A stretch of DNA of 64,000 bases from Cymbidium sinense (lineage: Eukaryota; Streptophyta; Magnoliopsida; Asparagales; Orchidaceae), in assembly GCA_021442155.1 (NCBI GenBank), contig CM038222.1, positions 17,267,908 to 17,331,907 of the forward strand, read 5' to 3'. Each line of letters starts with the position of its first letter. The stretch's first letter is position 1. Positions 1-11,701 of this stretch are shown here, one piece after another. The notes under the pieces are model-generated. The model was not told the DNA's origin. It searched no databases and worked only from the letters and a program-made list of their open reading frames with translations. The position numbers were made by a program, and so were the translations under genes.

Positions 1-2123
1 TGAAGATATTTATATATTTTTAGTTGAAATTTAATTAGATTACTAGGGCTTATAATCCACCAATATAAGGTTGTGGGAATGCCTAAGAGGTGAGGATTTA
101 TGCTCATAAAAGGAAATAGCTACCCAAATCTAGGAGCTTTAGTACAAGCTAAATCATGACCTAAATCTTAGCGACAGGTGGACATAAGGGTTTATCTCCA
201 CAAGAGTATAAATTGTCTGACTTTTGGACTTATAATCGCCTGGAGTGGCCACCAGCTAACTCCTCCTATGATTTTAAAACCATTTAGTCTAGTCTTATGA
301 ATTGTAAGATAGTTAGGGTAGTTATTTAATTAGAAAGAGACTAAAGTCCTAAACACACTCCCTAAGAGACTAGAGCATGAGTCATGTGAGCATATGACAT
401 AATCTATAAATGCAAAATCTTTTTAAATTTTATTTCATTTTAGACACATCATTTTGATAGAGGCTTTAGGATTTTATGCCTAAATGCATGATGAAAGTTA
501 TGGGTCAAATCAGTTAGAAGAAGGTGTTCTCCACCACAAGGGATGCCCTCATAGGTCAAACATTCCTTTATCATGCAAGGATGGAGATCCTTCATGTGAA
601 AGAAAAAAAGAATATGCATGCATGATGTGAAACATACAACCATACAGTTAAGGGTTGCTAAATCTTTTAATTATCTTATTTATGTCTTAGGCTTTATGAT
701 GAGATTATTAGTTGTTTAAAATTTAGTTATGAGTGATTATTTTGGTATAAAAGTTATTTTTATCATAAGACCCTAATCATATCCAAGCCACACATTAAAG
801 CATCAATCATTTAAGAAACTATGTAAAGCATGCCATCCTAATGCATAATGTAAACATAACATCAAACAATGATATAAACTATCATAAAAGAAAAGGTTGA
901 CGAAATACCTCCAGACAACTAAGAGAGAAAAGATGGGTAGCCGAGTTCTACCCTTATACAACCTAGAATATGAAAGAATAATTATAATTGTATTAAATGT
1001 TATGGGAGACTTCTTTCTTCATATCTCCATTTCTGATTTGGTTCCTTCTTTGATTTGGATGGTACTTACTTCAAAGGCATCAGAGGGCACCCCAGGACAA
1101 AACCTTCTGGCCACTGCTCATCCTAATCCCCCATAGCACTAATCTTAATTCCTATTAAAAAAATTACATTTCTATGGGAAAAGTAAATCTAACTTCACCT
1201 GTAAAATAGAGGTTAGCTAAATATACATATAATCCCAAGCAATTATATTTATAATTTGGACTTAGCACCCTACACATGGGTAACTAATCTCACCTATCCT
1301 AACTTGGATTATGCTTAAGGATTAAAGCAACCAACAAAAAGAGCATTCAACTTTATTTTAAGCATCCCTTAAGCATAATCCCTTGTAGAAAACATGATTA
1401 GGCTAATATTGGCCTATCATCTAGTCTATAACACCCTAACATCTAATATAAAATAATACATATTAAAACAAAACATACATCACATCATACACCGTCCTAA
1501 CTTAGAGCTAGAAGTGGTGACTTAATTCTATTGTGTGTATTAAGGCTTGTGTGGTAAGTCTTGTTAGGCATTAGTGTTGTATTTTCTAAGTGTAGAAGGA
1601 TTCAATTTAACATGAAAGGTTGATTTCACTTGTAATAGTTTAATTTCTTTGAGAATTTTAATTTATATTTTCTTTTATTTTATTTAATTACACTTAGCAA
1701 CTAAGTGTTATAAAAAGAGGTAAGGAGGATTGCCCTTTTTCATCCCTACCTTAAGTCACTTTTTAAAGTATTTTAATTTGATTTAGTTCCCTTTAGTGAA
1801 TGGCTTATTAAATGATTTAATTAATCCTAAGTTTAGGTTTACTTTAAATAATCTTATTCAAAATGAAAGGCAACTTAAGATTAATTTAATTGAATTACTA
1901 CCACATGACATATATTAAATCATTCCTTTCCATCACATTAAACATGCATATGATTTAATCCTAAGTGTATCTATACATGCAACATATTTTAGCACACTTA
2001 AATGATGAATGTATGTGTATGTTTATAATTTATGTTTTATTTGATTGAATTATTTAAACATGTTAATTTAAAACTTTATCCAAATTTTATACAAAAGGAC
2101 ATAAGAATGAAATTAAATAGGCA

Positions 2124-2545
2124 TGTACCTTGTTAAACTAGGGATGTGAGGTAAGCAAAATGACCTCCCTTGAGCTAGCTAAAGCCTCATATTCTCAGAT
2201 ATCTAGACTATATACCCATTTGCATTCAAACATATGTAAATTCATATACATGAACATAGGAAGTAAGCTCCAAATCATATGGCTAATTAATTCAACCACT
2301 TAGTCAATTATGAATGCATGCAATTTTAATGTAAAAAGGGATTTTCATTCACTAATCACATATACATATACATGTACAAAGATTTAAGCAAGTATGTGTC
2401 ATTATTAAACTAGGGAAATGAGGTAATCAAATGTCCTCCGTGGAGTTAACTAAAGCCTTGTATTCCTGGAATGTCTAGACTATATACTTGCTTTCTTGGA
2501 CACACATGGATGGAAAAAAACCATGCAAAGATTGTATATTTTATT

Positions 2546-2596
<51 letters not shown>

Positions 2597-2722
2597 TATA
2601 TAATTTAATAATAAAATACAAAAAATGTTGAAATAAATGGGTATGTTGTTATTAAACTAGGAAGTGGTAATAAATGACCTTGGGGTTAGCTAAAGCCTCG
2701 TGTTCCGCAGAGACTATATATA
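2124..2722. repeat. Three spaced copies of a ~90-bp element inside LTR C1
   Basis: Copies lie at about 2,124-2,217, 2,398-2,486 and 2,647-2,722. Each reads, with changes, from a TTAAACTAGG-like start through GAGGTAATCAAATGACCTCC to TCTAGACTATATA. They are spaced about 250-275 bp apart, with variable sequence between. The same triplication is present in the other subfamily A LTRs. Confidence 0.8.
2549..2602. repeat. (AT)n microsatellite in a palindromic setting
   Basis: A near-perfect AT dinucleotide run with one AA interruption near 2,589. It is flanked by TTAAATT on the left and AATTTAA on the right, so the whole stretch can fold back on itself. Confidence 0.9.
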
Positions 2723-4019
2723 CCCATTACCATTCAATCTTATATAATCAACACATGAATAGAGGAAAGAGAACTCAACATTCATACACTTAAGCTATAA
2801 GCACATGCATTTCTTATGTATTTATAACTAGCATCATAACACATATTATTATTCATTTATAAGCTTTGAAAATACATTTGGATTTAATAGTGATAATAGC
2901 CATGCATATATTAAATTAAATCAACACATGCAAGCTTACATAAAGGAAATCCATTATTTTACTTGATTTTAAAAACATTGGAAAGAGGATAATCAACTAT
3001 AAGCATGTGATTCATTTAATTAAACTAGTTCTTAAGGACAATCAAATCAAATAAGATTATTTAAAGCAAACCAAAGCTTCTTTATTAATTAAGTTTTAAA
3101 TTTGATTTGATTTAAAGAGGAGAAGAGAAATCATCACTTGTTATTTTAAACCCATTCCCATATTAGTGATTTGATTTAATTTAAGGAAATTTAATTAAAT
3201 TGATTTTATGGGTTAATTAAGTTGAACCAATTAGATAAAATTAATCTTACCTATGTCACCTTAAAGTAATTAACTAAATTATGAGCCAACATGATATGCA
3301 TGGAAAATAAACTTGCAATGATCATAGGAAATAAAAGGGGCATAATCCAATTGGCTCATGATTAATAGTCAATTAGATTAAGGGACTTAATTAATTACTC
3401 TTATGGTTTTCCAACAAATGTGGACTAACCATAATTTCTTTAAACTCCTTTAGGTTATTAAACACCTAAAGATCTACCCCTTGATTTAATTAATGATGTG
3501 ATTATGATTTCAATTTGATTAAGTAATTTAATTAATTAGTTAAATCTTAATTAATTTTAAAAAAGGTGAAATGAACTTAGGAAAGGGGTCCCAACTATTC
3601 CTTAGTTCACTTACTATTGAACAATGATTAATAAATTTAATTAACCAATTTATTACTATTCATGGGATTAATTAATCATTATTAACTTAAAAGAGTAGTA
3701 AGAATTAGTCAATTTTCCTAATTAAGTGAGTGATAAATCCCAAGAAAATCATGGGAGGTAGAGGTCATCCCATTAAATTAACCCAATAGATTTGGGATTA
3801 ATTGCTCAAGTAATTATGCAATAATTAAGCTAATTAATCTCATAATTAAATCTTAATTAAACCTTAATTATTATTCAAATAAAGTTAAGATCATTTTTAA
3901 TAAATTCTCCTTTGAAATACCTTTAAAATGAGTATTTATTTACATTTTTTATTTCTCTATGATTTATAGAATTTTCAGCTATTAGAAATGATTAATTAAG
4001 GCTAATTATAGACTAATCC

Positions 4020-4340
4020 TATCATGTGGCATGATGTGAACACTTTCCATGTGGTGCCGCAGATTGGCTACTTAAAACTTATCCGACTTAGCACCTACAT
4101 GGCGGAAATGAACACGCTTTCTCATCTGTCATTTAGATCGGATGGTTATGATTAATCTTACAGCTTAATAAGATTAAATTAGATCGATCTAGTGGATCTA
4201 ATCATGATTGTCCATTTTCATCATGCAGAATAGACGGTGTGTGATCTAATGTCATGCAAGTGAGGGAGAATGGAGTATGTCCACCATTGCTCTCTTGATT
4301 TGAGCTAACCGAGCTTGGATCAACACCAAAATGATCTCAA
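4020..4340. promoter_or_regulatory. Conserved GC-richer block of the LTR (C1 copy)
   Basis: An island of CG-containing sequence inside an AT-rich LTR. It begins with paired CATGTGGCA / CCATGTGGTGCC motifs, then GATTGGCTACTTAAAA, then several GATC-containing motifs. Equivalent blocks occur at 15,350-15,690, 37,755-38,100, 50,400-50,660 and 58,970-59,290, so it is a conserved LTR module. A promoter or enhancer role is inferred only from conservation and composition; no start site can be placed. Confidence 0.4.
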
Positions 4341-5099
4341 ACCTTCATGACATTGATCAGAGGAGATCCAATTGTCAAGATCACACGAGATCTAAGTTTT
4401 TCTTAAAAACTTCCAACCAATTTTTGCCTAAGGATCAGTTTTGGAAGTATACCTCACAAGAGCTCAAGACTAGTGGCTCGAATGATTAAGGAGGCTTCAT
4501 CTAGTGAAGATGAAACCATGTTGAGTAGCAATTGGATTAATTCATTGGAATTCACCAAGGTCATGAACCGATGATTTGGCCTTTGATCAAGTCCCACATC
4601 CCTCGGAAGGGAGATGATTACTTGCCGATAAGGAAGATGCAAACTTAATTTGAGTTTGAAATGGGGAAGTTAGGTCAAATGGGAGTGTCTGACGATGGGA
4701 ATGGCATTTTTTGATCGAGGAATGAGCTTAGGAGCTTAGGGAATGGCTCTAGAGACTCATCTTGGGTAGCTAGGGCTCTGAGGAATGATTTTTGTGTGTT
4801 GAGTGAAAATGAGGGGTGTATACCCCCTTTCATCTTGATCATGGTGGCTTGGGGTTCTGCCACATCCACCATCTGTGGTGGAGGAGGTGAGTTGGCTTAG
4901 CTTGGTTGGTTGAAGGTGTGAGGTGGCTACAAGAAGGAATCATGGGTGTCCTATGGGTTTCAAATTCCTAATAGGGAGGGTGAGGTGATTTCACCTCCCA
5001 TGGGTCCCAACCACCCCATTAGGGTGGACCATTGGGAGAGTACCAAGCCAAAGGAATGGAAATGACAACTTATATATGGGTGATTTGTCTCATGTGATG

Positions 5100-6660
5100 C
5101 CCTTGACCTAAGGGTAAATGATCATTTGGCATTGATTTGATTTAGATTTGAAATGAGCCAAAAGGGTTAGCCCAAATTTCAAGTCAATTGGAGTTGATTT
5201 GGTTGGTTTGGCTTAATTCACCCATTTAGGTCAAATTAGGTTACGTTGGTCAAGTTGACCTATTGGTCAAATTGGGTCAAACCAAGGTTGAAGTTCATGA
5301 TTTGGATGTTTTGGTTCAATTGGTTTTGTTAAGTTTTTATATTTTATTTTGGCTCATTTGAATTCATTTGGGTCAAATGGGTTAAGTTGACCAATTTGAC
5401 CAAATTGGCCAAATTGGTTGTTGGTTTTTAGTTGATCAATTGATGATGATTGTGGTTTCAATTAATTTGGATTCATTTTGATTTAGGCCAACTTGAACCT
5501 TTAGGTCAATTTTGGCTAAGTAGGTCAATTGGTTCAATCATGTTCAACAATCAATTTGGAATGAACTTGAGCCATTAGTTGCAATCAATTTGGTTTATAT
5601 TTTGATTTGACCCAATTTGATCTTTTAGGTAAATTTGGGTTAACTTGGGTGAAGAAGGCCAATTGGGTTTGGTTTGACTCAATTGATTGTCAAGTCATAT
5701 TCAAATATTGATTTTGATTTGGTATGAATCAATGGTTTCAAAAGGTTTGGCTTAGGTTGTAATTTGGCTAGTTTTGGTTCATATGGGTTAAGGGGTTGAC
5801 ATGGTAAAATGACCAAGTTGACTTGGTTTGACCTAATTTATGATAATTTATCAACCTAGGGTGATCAACAACCATGATGGGAGGTTTTGATTTACTTGGT
5901 TCAATCTAATTTGGATAGGATTAGAACTTGGCTTAAATAGGTCAAATTGGCCACTTTGGGTCAAGTGGACCAATTGCATTTAGTTGGCTTGATTTTGGGT
6001 TGAGTTTGATTTAGTTATTTATATATGGATTTGGATTTATATATAAATTTAATTGCAATTGGCTTGGGTTCAAATGGGTTTTGTTCATTTGAACATTTCA
6101 AGTCAAGAGGGTTGGGTTTGACTTGGGTTGATTTTGGTTTGGCTTGATGATTGTAGATTTCATTTATATTTGTGAATATGATTGAAGGTATGATTGATTC
6201 ATGAGAAAATCAATTGAATTTGTGTTTTGGAATGAAGAATTTGGCTAAGTCCATGGAGTTGAGTCATTTGATTTGGATTTGATTTAGTTTTGATGATTTA
6301 AATGTATATTTCATTTAAATTTATGAAGATGATTGAAAATATGATTGAGAGAAAATCAATTGAGTTTGACTTGATTTGGATTTAGAGCTAAGTCCATGGG
6401 ATAGGTCATATGGCTGGAATGGTTTTGATTTAATTTGATTTAGATTTGATCATTTGATAGATTTGATTTATATTTAGAAGATGATTGAAAATATAAATTG
6501 ATTATAAGAAAATCAAAATTTTTTATTGATTTGGATTAAGATTTGGCTAAGTCTATGGGTCATATGGCTTAAGAAGGTTTTCAAGTTTGATTTGATCATG
6601 GGCATCAATCATTTGGTTTTGGAATTTGGGTTTGTATTTGAATTTGAATTTGATGTTTGA
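5100..6660 (-). promoter_or_regulatory. GGTCAA/TTGACC-rich tract of the LTR (C1 copy)
   Basis: A low-complexity region made of degenerate phrases such as GGTCAAATTGGGTCAA and TTGATTTGG. On the minus strand, the inferred transcription strand, GGTCAA reads TTGACC, which contains the WRKY W-box core TTGAC. It would lie in the 5' part of the LTR (U3). Binding is not shown, and the motif may simply reflect simple-sequence expansion. Confidence 0.45.
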
Positions 6661-6888
6661 ATTGAACTTGAGGTTTGGATTGAGATGGTGAACATGGATT
6701 GGATTTGGGTAGGGAGAATCCTAAGGCATAACCTAATCCTATGGTTAACCCTTCTAAGTCTTTAGGCTTAGGTTAAGTGTTTACCTAATTGTTAGAAGTG
6801 TCTTATGACTAGGGAAGTCTTAGTGTCTAGAAGACTCCTAAGTCTAATAGGGAAGATTGAATCGACTCCAAAAGTGCATAACAGCCTT

Positions 6889-7915
6889 AGGCTCCATAGT
6901 GTTGCTCTGGAGATAGATGATTGGAAGATCAAGTTTCATATTATAGACTCAGATACATCTTTGAACATTTTCTTGGGAGACCATGGATACATGAGAACAA
7001 CATAGTTCCATCCTCTCTACTTCAGTGAATGAAGTTGGTGAGAGGTGGGAGCATCTATTATGTCAAAGGAGATCTCAAGCCATTTACAGTTTGCGAGCTC
7101 AGCATATATGATGATGTGGCTTACTACCCCCCTCAAAATCAACAAGTCTATTCTCAAACTTGGCCAAAGTTTTTAAAAGAAAAAGAAAAGAAATGAAAAG
7201 AGAAAGAGAAAAGAAAAGGAAATAGAAAATGAAAAGAAAATAAAAGGGAGAAAAATTGGAGGAGGAAGTGGAGTCTTACATTAGATTCCACCCAGCTTGT
7301 TACCCATTCAAACATATGGGTAGATGACCTCCACTAGAGGAAGAGGCCTAGAGGTTGTCCTAGGGTGGAAAACCTCCATTGGCCACCCAATAAGAAGATA
7401 TGCCCCTCACTGAGTACCTACTATCCATATAACTTAGAATCTAGTTCAGGATGAGTCTTATATGATACACTAGCCTTCTTCTAGTAGATTCTTGAGGTGA
7501 TACACTTGAGCCATGAAGACCAGCTCCAAAGCATAAGTGTATCCAAGTCTATAAATGAAATAGTTAGGCATTAGTTGGGAACCTAGCTCTAACCCCACTT
7601 TCCTCTCAAAAGCTAAGGGTTTTGGTTAAGGAAGCCCCTAAGTCATCCAAGTGAAGACTCTGATTCTTTCTGGGAGCAGTCAAGAAGTTGATGTAGAACT
7701 GGATGATCATATAAAGAAAAATTTGTGAATCTTGAAGAAAGGGTTAATTATACTGGTCAAGATGGGTCTAGATTAGAATAAGAACAAGAAGTCAATCAAG
7801 ATGATGATAATGGTCCAACATGATGAATGTCATCACCAATCATTTGGAATGATAGTTCTTTTCAAATCAACATATAAGGAGGAAATTTTAGATGATCCAA
7901 ATGATTTTAAAGTCA
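6889..7915 (+). pseudogene. gag-pol fragment (protease to pre-RT linker), Ty3/gypsy Tat-like
   Basis: The plus strand encodes FHIIDSDTSLNIFLGDHGYM (about 6,936-6,998), matching the region after the protease in plant Ty3/gypsy polyproteins (a form of FHVIDAxTSYNxLLGRPW). A lysine/glutamate-rich purine tract follows at 7,160-7,260. Then comes sequence parallel to the E1 region around 26,100-26,300 (IPPSLLPIQTYG-like). Near 7,800-7,910 an Asp-rich stretch is parallel to the E1 linker just before RT. Several stops and frameshifts break it. It starts directly at the end of LTR C1 but on the opposite strand to that LTR's element, so the junction is a rearrangement. It runs into the N gap, so its 3' side is lost. 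Confidence 0.7.
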
Positions 7916-8015
7916 NNNNNNNNNNNNNNNNNNNNNNNNNNNNNNNNNNNNNNNNNNNNNNNNNNNNNNNNNNNNNNNNNNNNNNNNNNNNNNNNNNNNN
8001 NNNNNNNNNNNNNNN
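7916..8015. other. Assembly gap of exactly 100 N
   Basis: A run of 100 N, the usual placeholder for a gap of unknown size. The order and orientation of the sequence on the two sides therefore rest on scaffolding, not on read-through sequence. Confidence 1.
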
Positions 8016-11000
8016 GATTAGGTTAATTAGCTATAATTAATTCATTTTTAATGCCGAACCTTCCAAAATTCATAACTAATTATAAACAAATCCAAAAAAT
8101 ACAAACTAAAGTTCATTTTAAAGATAATTTAGAAAGGAATAATATAAAATTTGGGTTTTATTGAAATTGTAATTAGGATAATTACTCCTTAATTACTTCA
8201 ATAATTAATTTCAAACTTCCTAAGGTTGATTAGAGGGATGACCTCTGCCTCTCATGATTTTCTTGGAATTTATTGTTGGATTAATTAGAGGAATTGCTTA
8301 GTTCATCCTTAATCCTTCCCTTAACTAAATGAATGAATAATTAATCTATGAAATAGTGATAAATTCATTAAGTAAGTTTTTTAATCATCATGAAACTGTG
8401 AATGGACTTAGGGAATAAGATTATGATTTCTTTTTTAGATCTTTTCCCAAAGTTTATTTCATTTGGATAAACATTTAATTAATTTGCAAATTAATTAATG
8501 ACTTAATCATTTCATTAATGGCTCAATTAATCAAACTCAAAACTAAATCACTCCAAAACTTAATCACTTAATCTTGGGTAGATTCTTAGGCGTTCAATAA
8601 CCTAAGAGACTTAAAAAGAAATTATAATCAAACTACATGTGTAGGTTGGTTATGAAAGTACTTATATAAACCCTTTAGCCTAATTAATCAATAACTGTGA
8701 GACAATTGCATTAGGCCCCTTTATTTCTTAGGTACATTACTGATTTAAGATTTATGTGGTTGCATATCATAAGTTGGCTCATAATTACTTTTTTAATTAT
8801 GTTAAACTAGTGTAGGTAAGGGGTAATTAATAAATTTAATTCACACATTAACCTAAACAAAACATAAAATCAACCTAATTGGTCTAAAAATTAAACTAAA
8901 CTAATTCACACATGGGGGAAATGGGTTAGGACTAGCAAACCTTTATCATATTTTCTAATTCAAATCAAATTCAAAAATAAAAATCTTCTTAAAGATTTTT
9001 TATTCACTTTAAATGATCTTTTTTTTCATAGGATTGTCTTTAGGAATTAATTAGGGTGAATGAAGTCATATGCTTACATCACTTTATTTCTCTCCATGCA
9101 TGCTAAATGTTGTTTGCCATATGAAATCATGCATTCATCTCTTTTGAAAAATCAATAAAATAAAATGTTTCCTTTTATGTAAAATTGCATGTGTTTGTTA
9201 AAATTTAGAATATGAGTGGCATTAAAGATTATGAATGAAGTGATGCTACTTATAAGTACTTATAAGCATGCTTGTGATTATAGCATAAGATGTGTTTTAT
9301 GTTGTTTTCTTCTCTTCTCTTAACATGGACTTGTATAGGATTTGCAAAATGTATAGTTCATTTGAAAAGAACATAACACTTGCTTAAATCAATTCCTATG
9401 CACTCCTATGTTCTGACTTAAGAAGGATCCTCACATTACACATGTAGATTATACAACCAAATCAAACACAAAAATCTTTTGCATGATTTGTCATCCATTT
9501 GTTTCTTTTTATACATTTACATGTATTTAAGAAAAGTGGTATATTAGTCTGGACATCCCGGGGCTGTGAGATTTTATGTAGCCCTAAGTAGGTCTTGTAC
9601 CTTATGCCCCTAGTGTAGAAAATAATGGCATCACACTCACTTATGTCTTTTATACATGTGAATGTGCATTATGTTAACCGATAAAGAATCCCTCCTTTCT
9701 ACATAATAAAGACATGCATTCGAGGAATATCCAAATTTTTAAATCATATCTATTAGTATTCATCATCAAGTTGTGTTAAAAATTTTCATTTCTTGTATAG
9801 GTATGCTTTGGATTCATTCATATGCATGGTATACATGGTGGAAAGAAATAAATGGTTGTGTGTTATGTGATAGTAATTCACCTTAAATAATCCTAAGATG
9901 ACTTTCTTATTGAATAGGGCTATTTAGAGCAAATCTAATCTTAGGGTTAATTAAAACACATAATAAAACATTCACTAAAGAAAAATCATTAATGAATCTA
10001 CCTTAGAAATTACATAAGGTTGGAAAGAATGAGAGGTTCTCTTCCCTTTTCTTCTCTTTACAACATTTAGTAACTAAGTGTAGGTTCATTCAAACCAAAT
10101 TAAATCACCAACTAAAATTGACAAATCAACTAAATCACTTAAACTAAAACTACCCTCTAATTAAACCTCTCACACTTTGGAAATCTCAACCTTAAAGCCT
10201 AGCTAAGACATGCCACATAACCTTTAAATGGCACACACACACATTAGGCTAAGTCACCATTTCTAGCTTTATGTTAGGGCAGTGCATGTTTTGATGCCTG
10301 GTTTCATTTTATGATGTAATGTTTTAGATTGGATATTAGGGTGCATTTGTGTAGACTGGATGTTAGGGAAATATTAGTCTAATCATGCTTTCTGTAAGGG
10401 GTTGTGCTTGAGGGATGCTGCAATAAAAATATAAATGCTTTTACTGTGCAGGTTTCTTATACCCCTAAGCATAACCCAAACTAGGACAGGTGGACTTAGT
10501 TATCCATGTGTATGGTGCTAAGTCTAAATTATTAATATAACTGCTTGAGTTGTGTGGTATGTTAAGCCTTGGAGCAAACTACATCCCAAGTCAAATCAAA
10601 AGGAAGGAAGAAATGAAGAAAGGAAGAAATGAAGAATGAAGAATGAAGAGCCCCATAACATGAATTCCTTCTCAATTATAATTATTCATTTATAATTCAG
10701 GTTGTATAAGGGTTGAGCTTGGCTACCCATATTTCTTTTCAAGTTGTACGACGATACCTGACCGCATCGATCTTTGATCCTTTTACGTTAATTTTATAAA
10801 TTGATTGATGTTATGTTTATTATTGCATAATTAGGATGGCATGATTTTCCTTGTTTATTTATTGCTTGATGGTTGTTGAACAACTTAGAAGTGATTATAC
10901 TCTTAGGGAAAAATAAATTTTCCATCCAATTAATCAACTCAAAATTAAATTAAACAACTCATAGCCTCACCTAAAAAGCCTGAGACATAAATCAAGTTAA

Positions 11001-11698
11001 TAAAAGATTTAGCAACCCCTTAGCTGGATGTTGTATGTCTCACATCATGCATAAAATATATTTCTTCACTCTTGCTAATGGAGGGATTCCACCTTCGCCA
11101 GATAAAATGGCTTGACCTTTAAGAGCCATGGTGGAAACACACCTCCTTCTTTTTGATTTTGGCCCATAACCAATTTCTCATGCATTAGGCATATGAAATC
11201 CCATACCCCATGTAAAATAAAAATGTACAAAGATGAAAATAAAACTTAACAAAATTTGCATTAAATTAAGTCATTTATTCATTTCCATCATGATCTAGTC
11301 TCTTAGGGAGTGTGTTTAAGAATTTAGTCTCCTTTCTAAATAAATAATAACCTAGCTATCTTATAAAGCATAAGACTTTCCTACATGTATTTAAATTCAT
11401 AGGAGGACTTAGTTGATGGCCACCCCTAGGCAGTTGTAAGTCCAACAATTGGGTGGTTTATTCGCTCTTGTGGAGGTAAACCATATACCCATCTTCGCCT
11501 TAGATTTAGGTCATGCCTTGGCCCTCACCAAAGCTTCATATATTTAGGCTTTGTGGTCACTATTTCCCTTTTTGGGCTACAAGCATAAATCCTCACATCT
11601 TAGGAATTTCCATGATCTAGTGTTATGGAATTATAAGCCCTAGATTTCTAATAAACATTCAACTCAAACATATAATCCTTCTCAAATTTTAAAAATAT
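8016..11698 (+). mobile_element. LTR fragment C1', subfamily B, inverted relative to the others
   Basis: The reverse complement of this stretch aligns with about 33,910-37,750 of the E1 left LTR. Shared landmarks are the block at 9,240-9,640 (against 36,085-36,480), a CTAAGCATAA-type segment near 10,460, and the block at 11,290-11,660 (against 33,960-34,310). It carries a single copy of the ~90-bp LTR element (9,540-9,632), as does the B-type LTR, whereas A-type LTRs carry three. It is non-coding. It ends abruptly at about 11,698, where an LTR in the other orientation begins. Confidence 0.75.
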
Positions 11699-11701
11699 TG
11701 A

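Larger units (their letters stand above)
1..6888 (-). mobile_element. Giant LTR copy C1, subfamily A, truncated at both ends
   Basis: This non-coding block is colinear with 45,935-53,297 and with 53,307-60,880. All three share the leader-like motifs near 70-380, a repeated 90-bp element, a GC-richer block and a terminal GGTCAA-rich tract. Orientation is inferred from element E1, where the same sequence flanks a minus-strand gag-pol, so transcription would run right to left. The outer terminus stops about 10 bp short of the GGTCA end seen in the complete copies, and the first roughly 500 bp of the plus-strand left end lie outside the window. Short open frames inside it have no recognisable content. 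Confidence 0.8.

Noticed and set aside
897..1136. Plus-strand open frame of 79 codons
   Set aside because: It lies in the LTR, has no family similarity that I can see, and the colinear LTR copies (34,840 and 46,860 regions) do not keep the frame.
4454..4872. Minus-strand frames of 62-65 codons
   Set aside because: Chance frames downstream of the LTR GC block; not conserved in the other copies.
7801..8040. Open frame running across the N gap
   Set aside because: The frame is only held open by N; the 100-N run is a placeholder, so the two sides cannot be joined.
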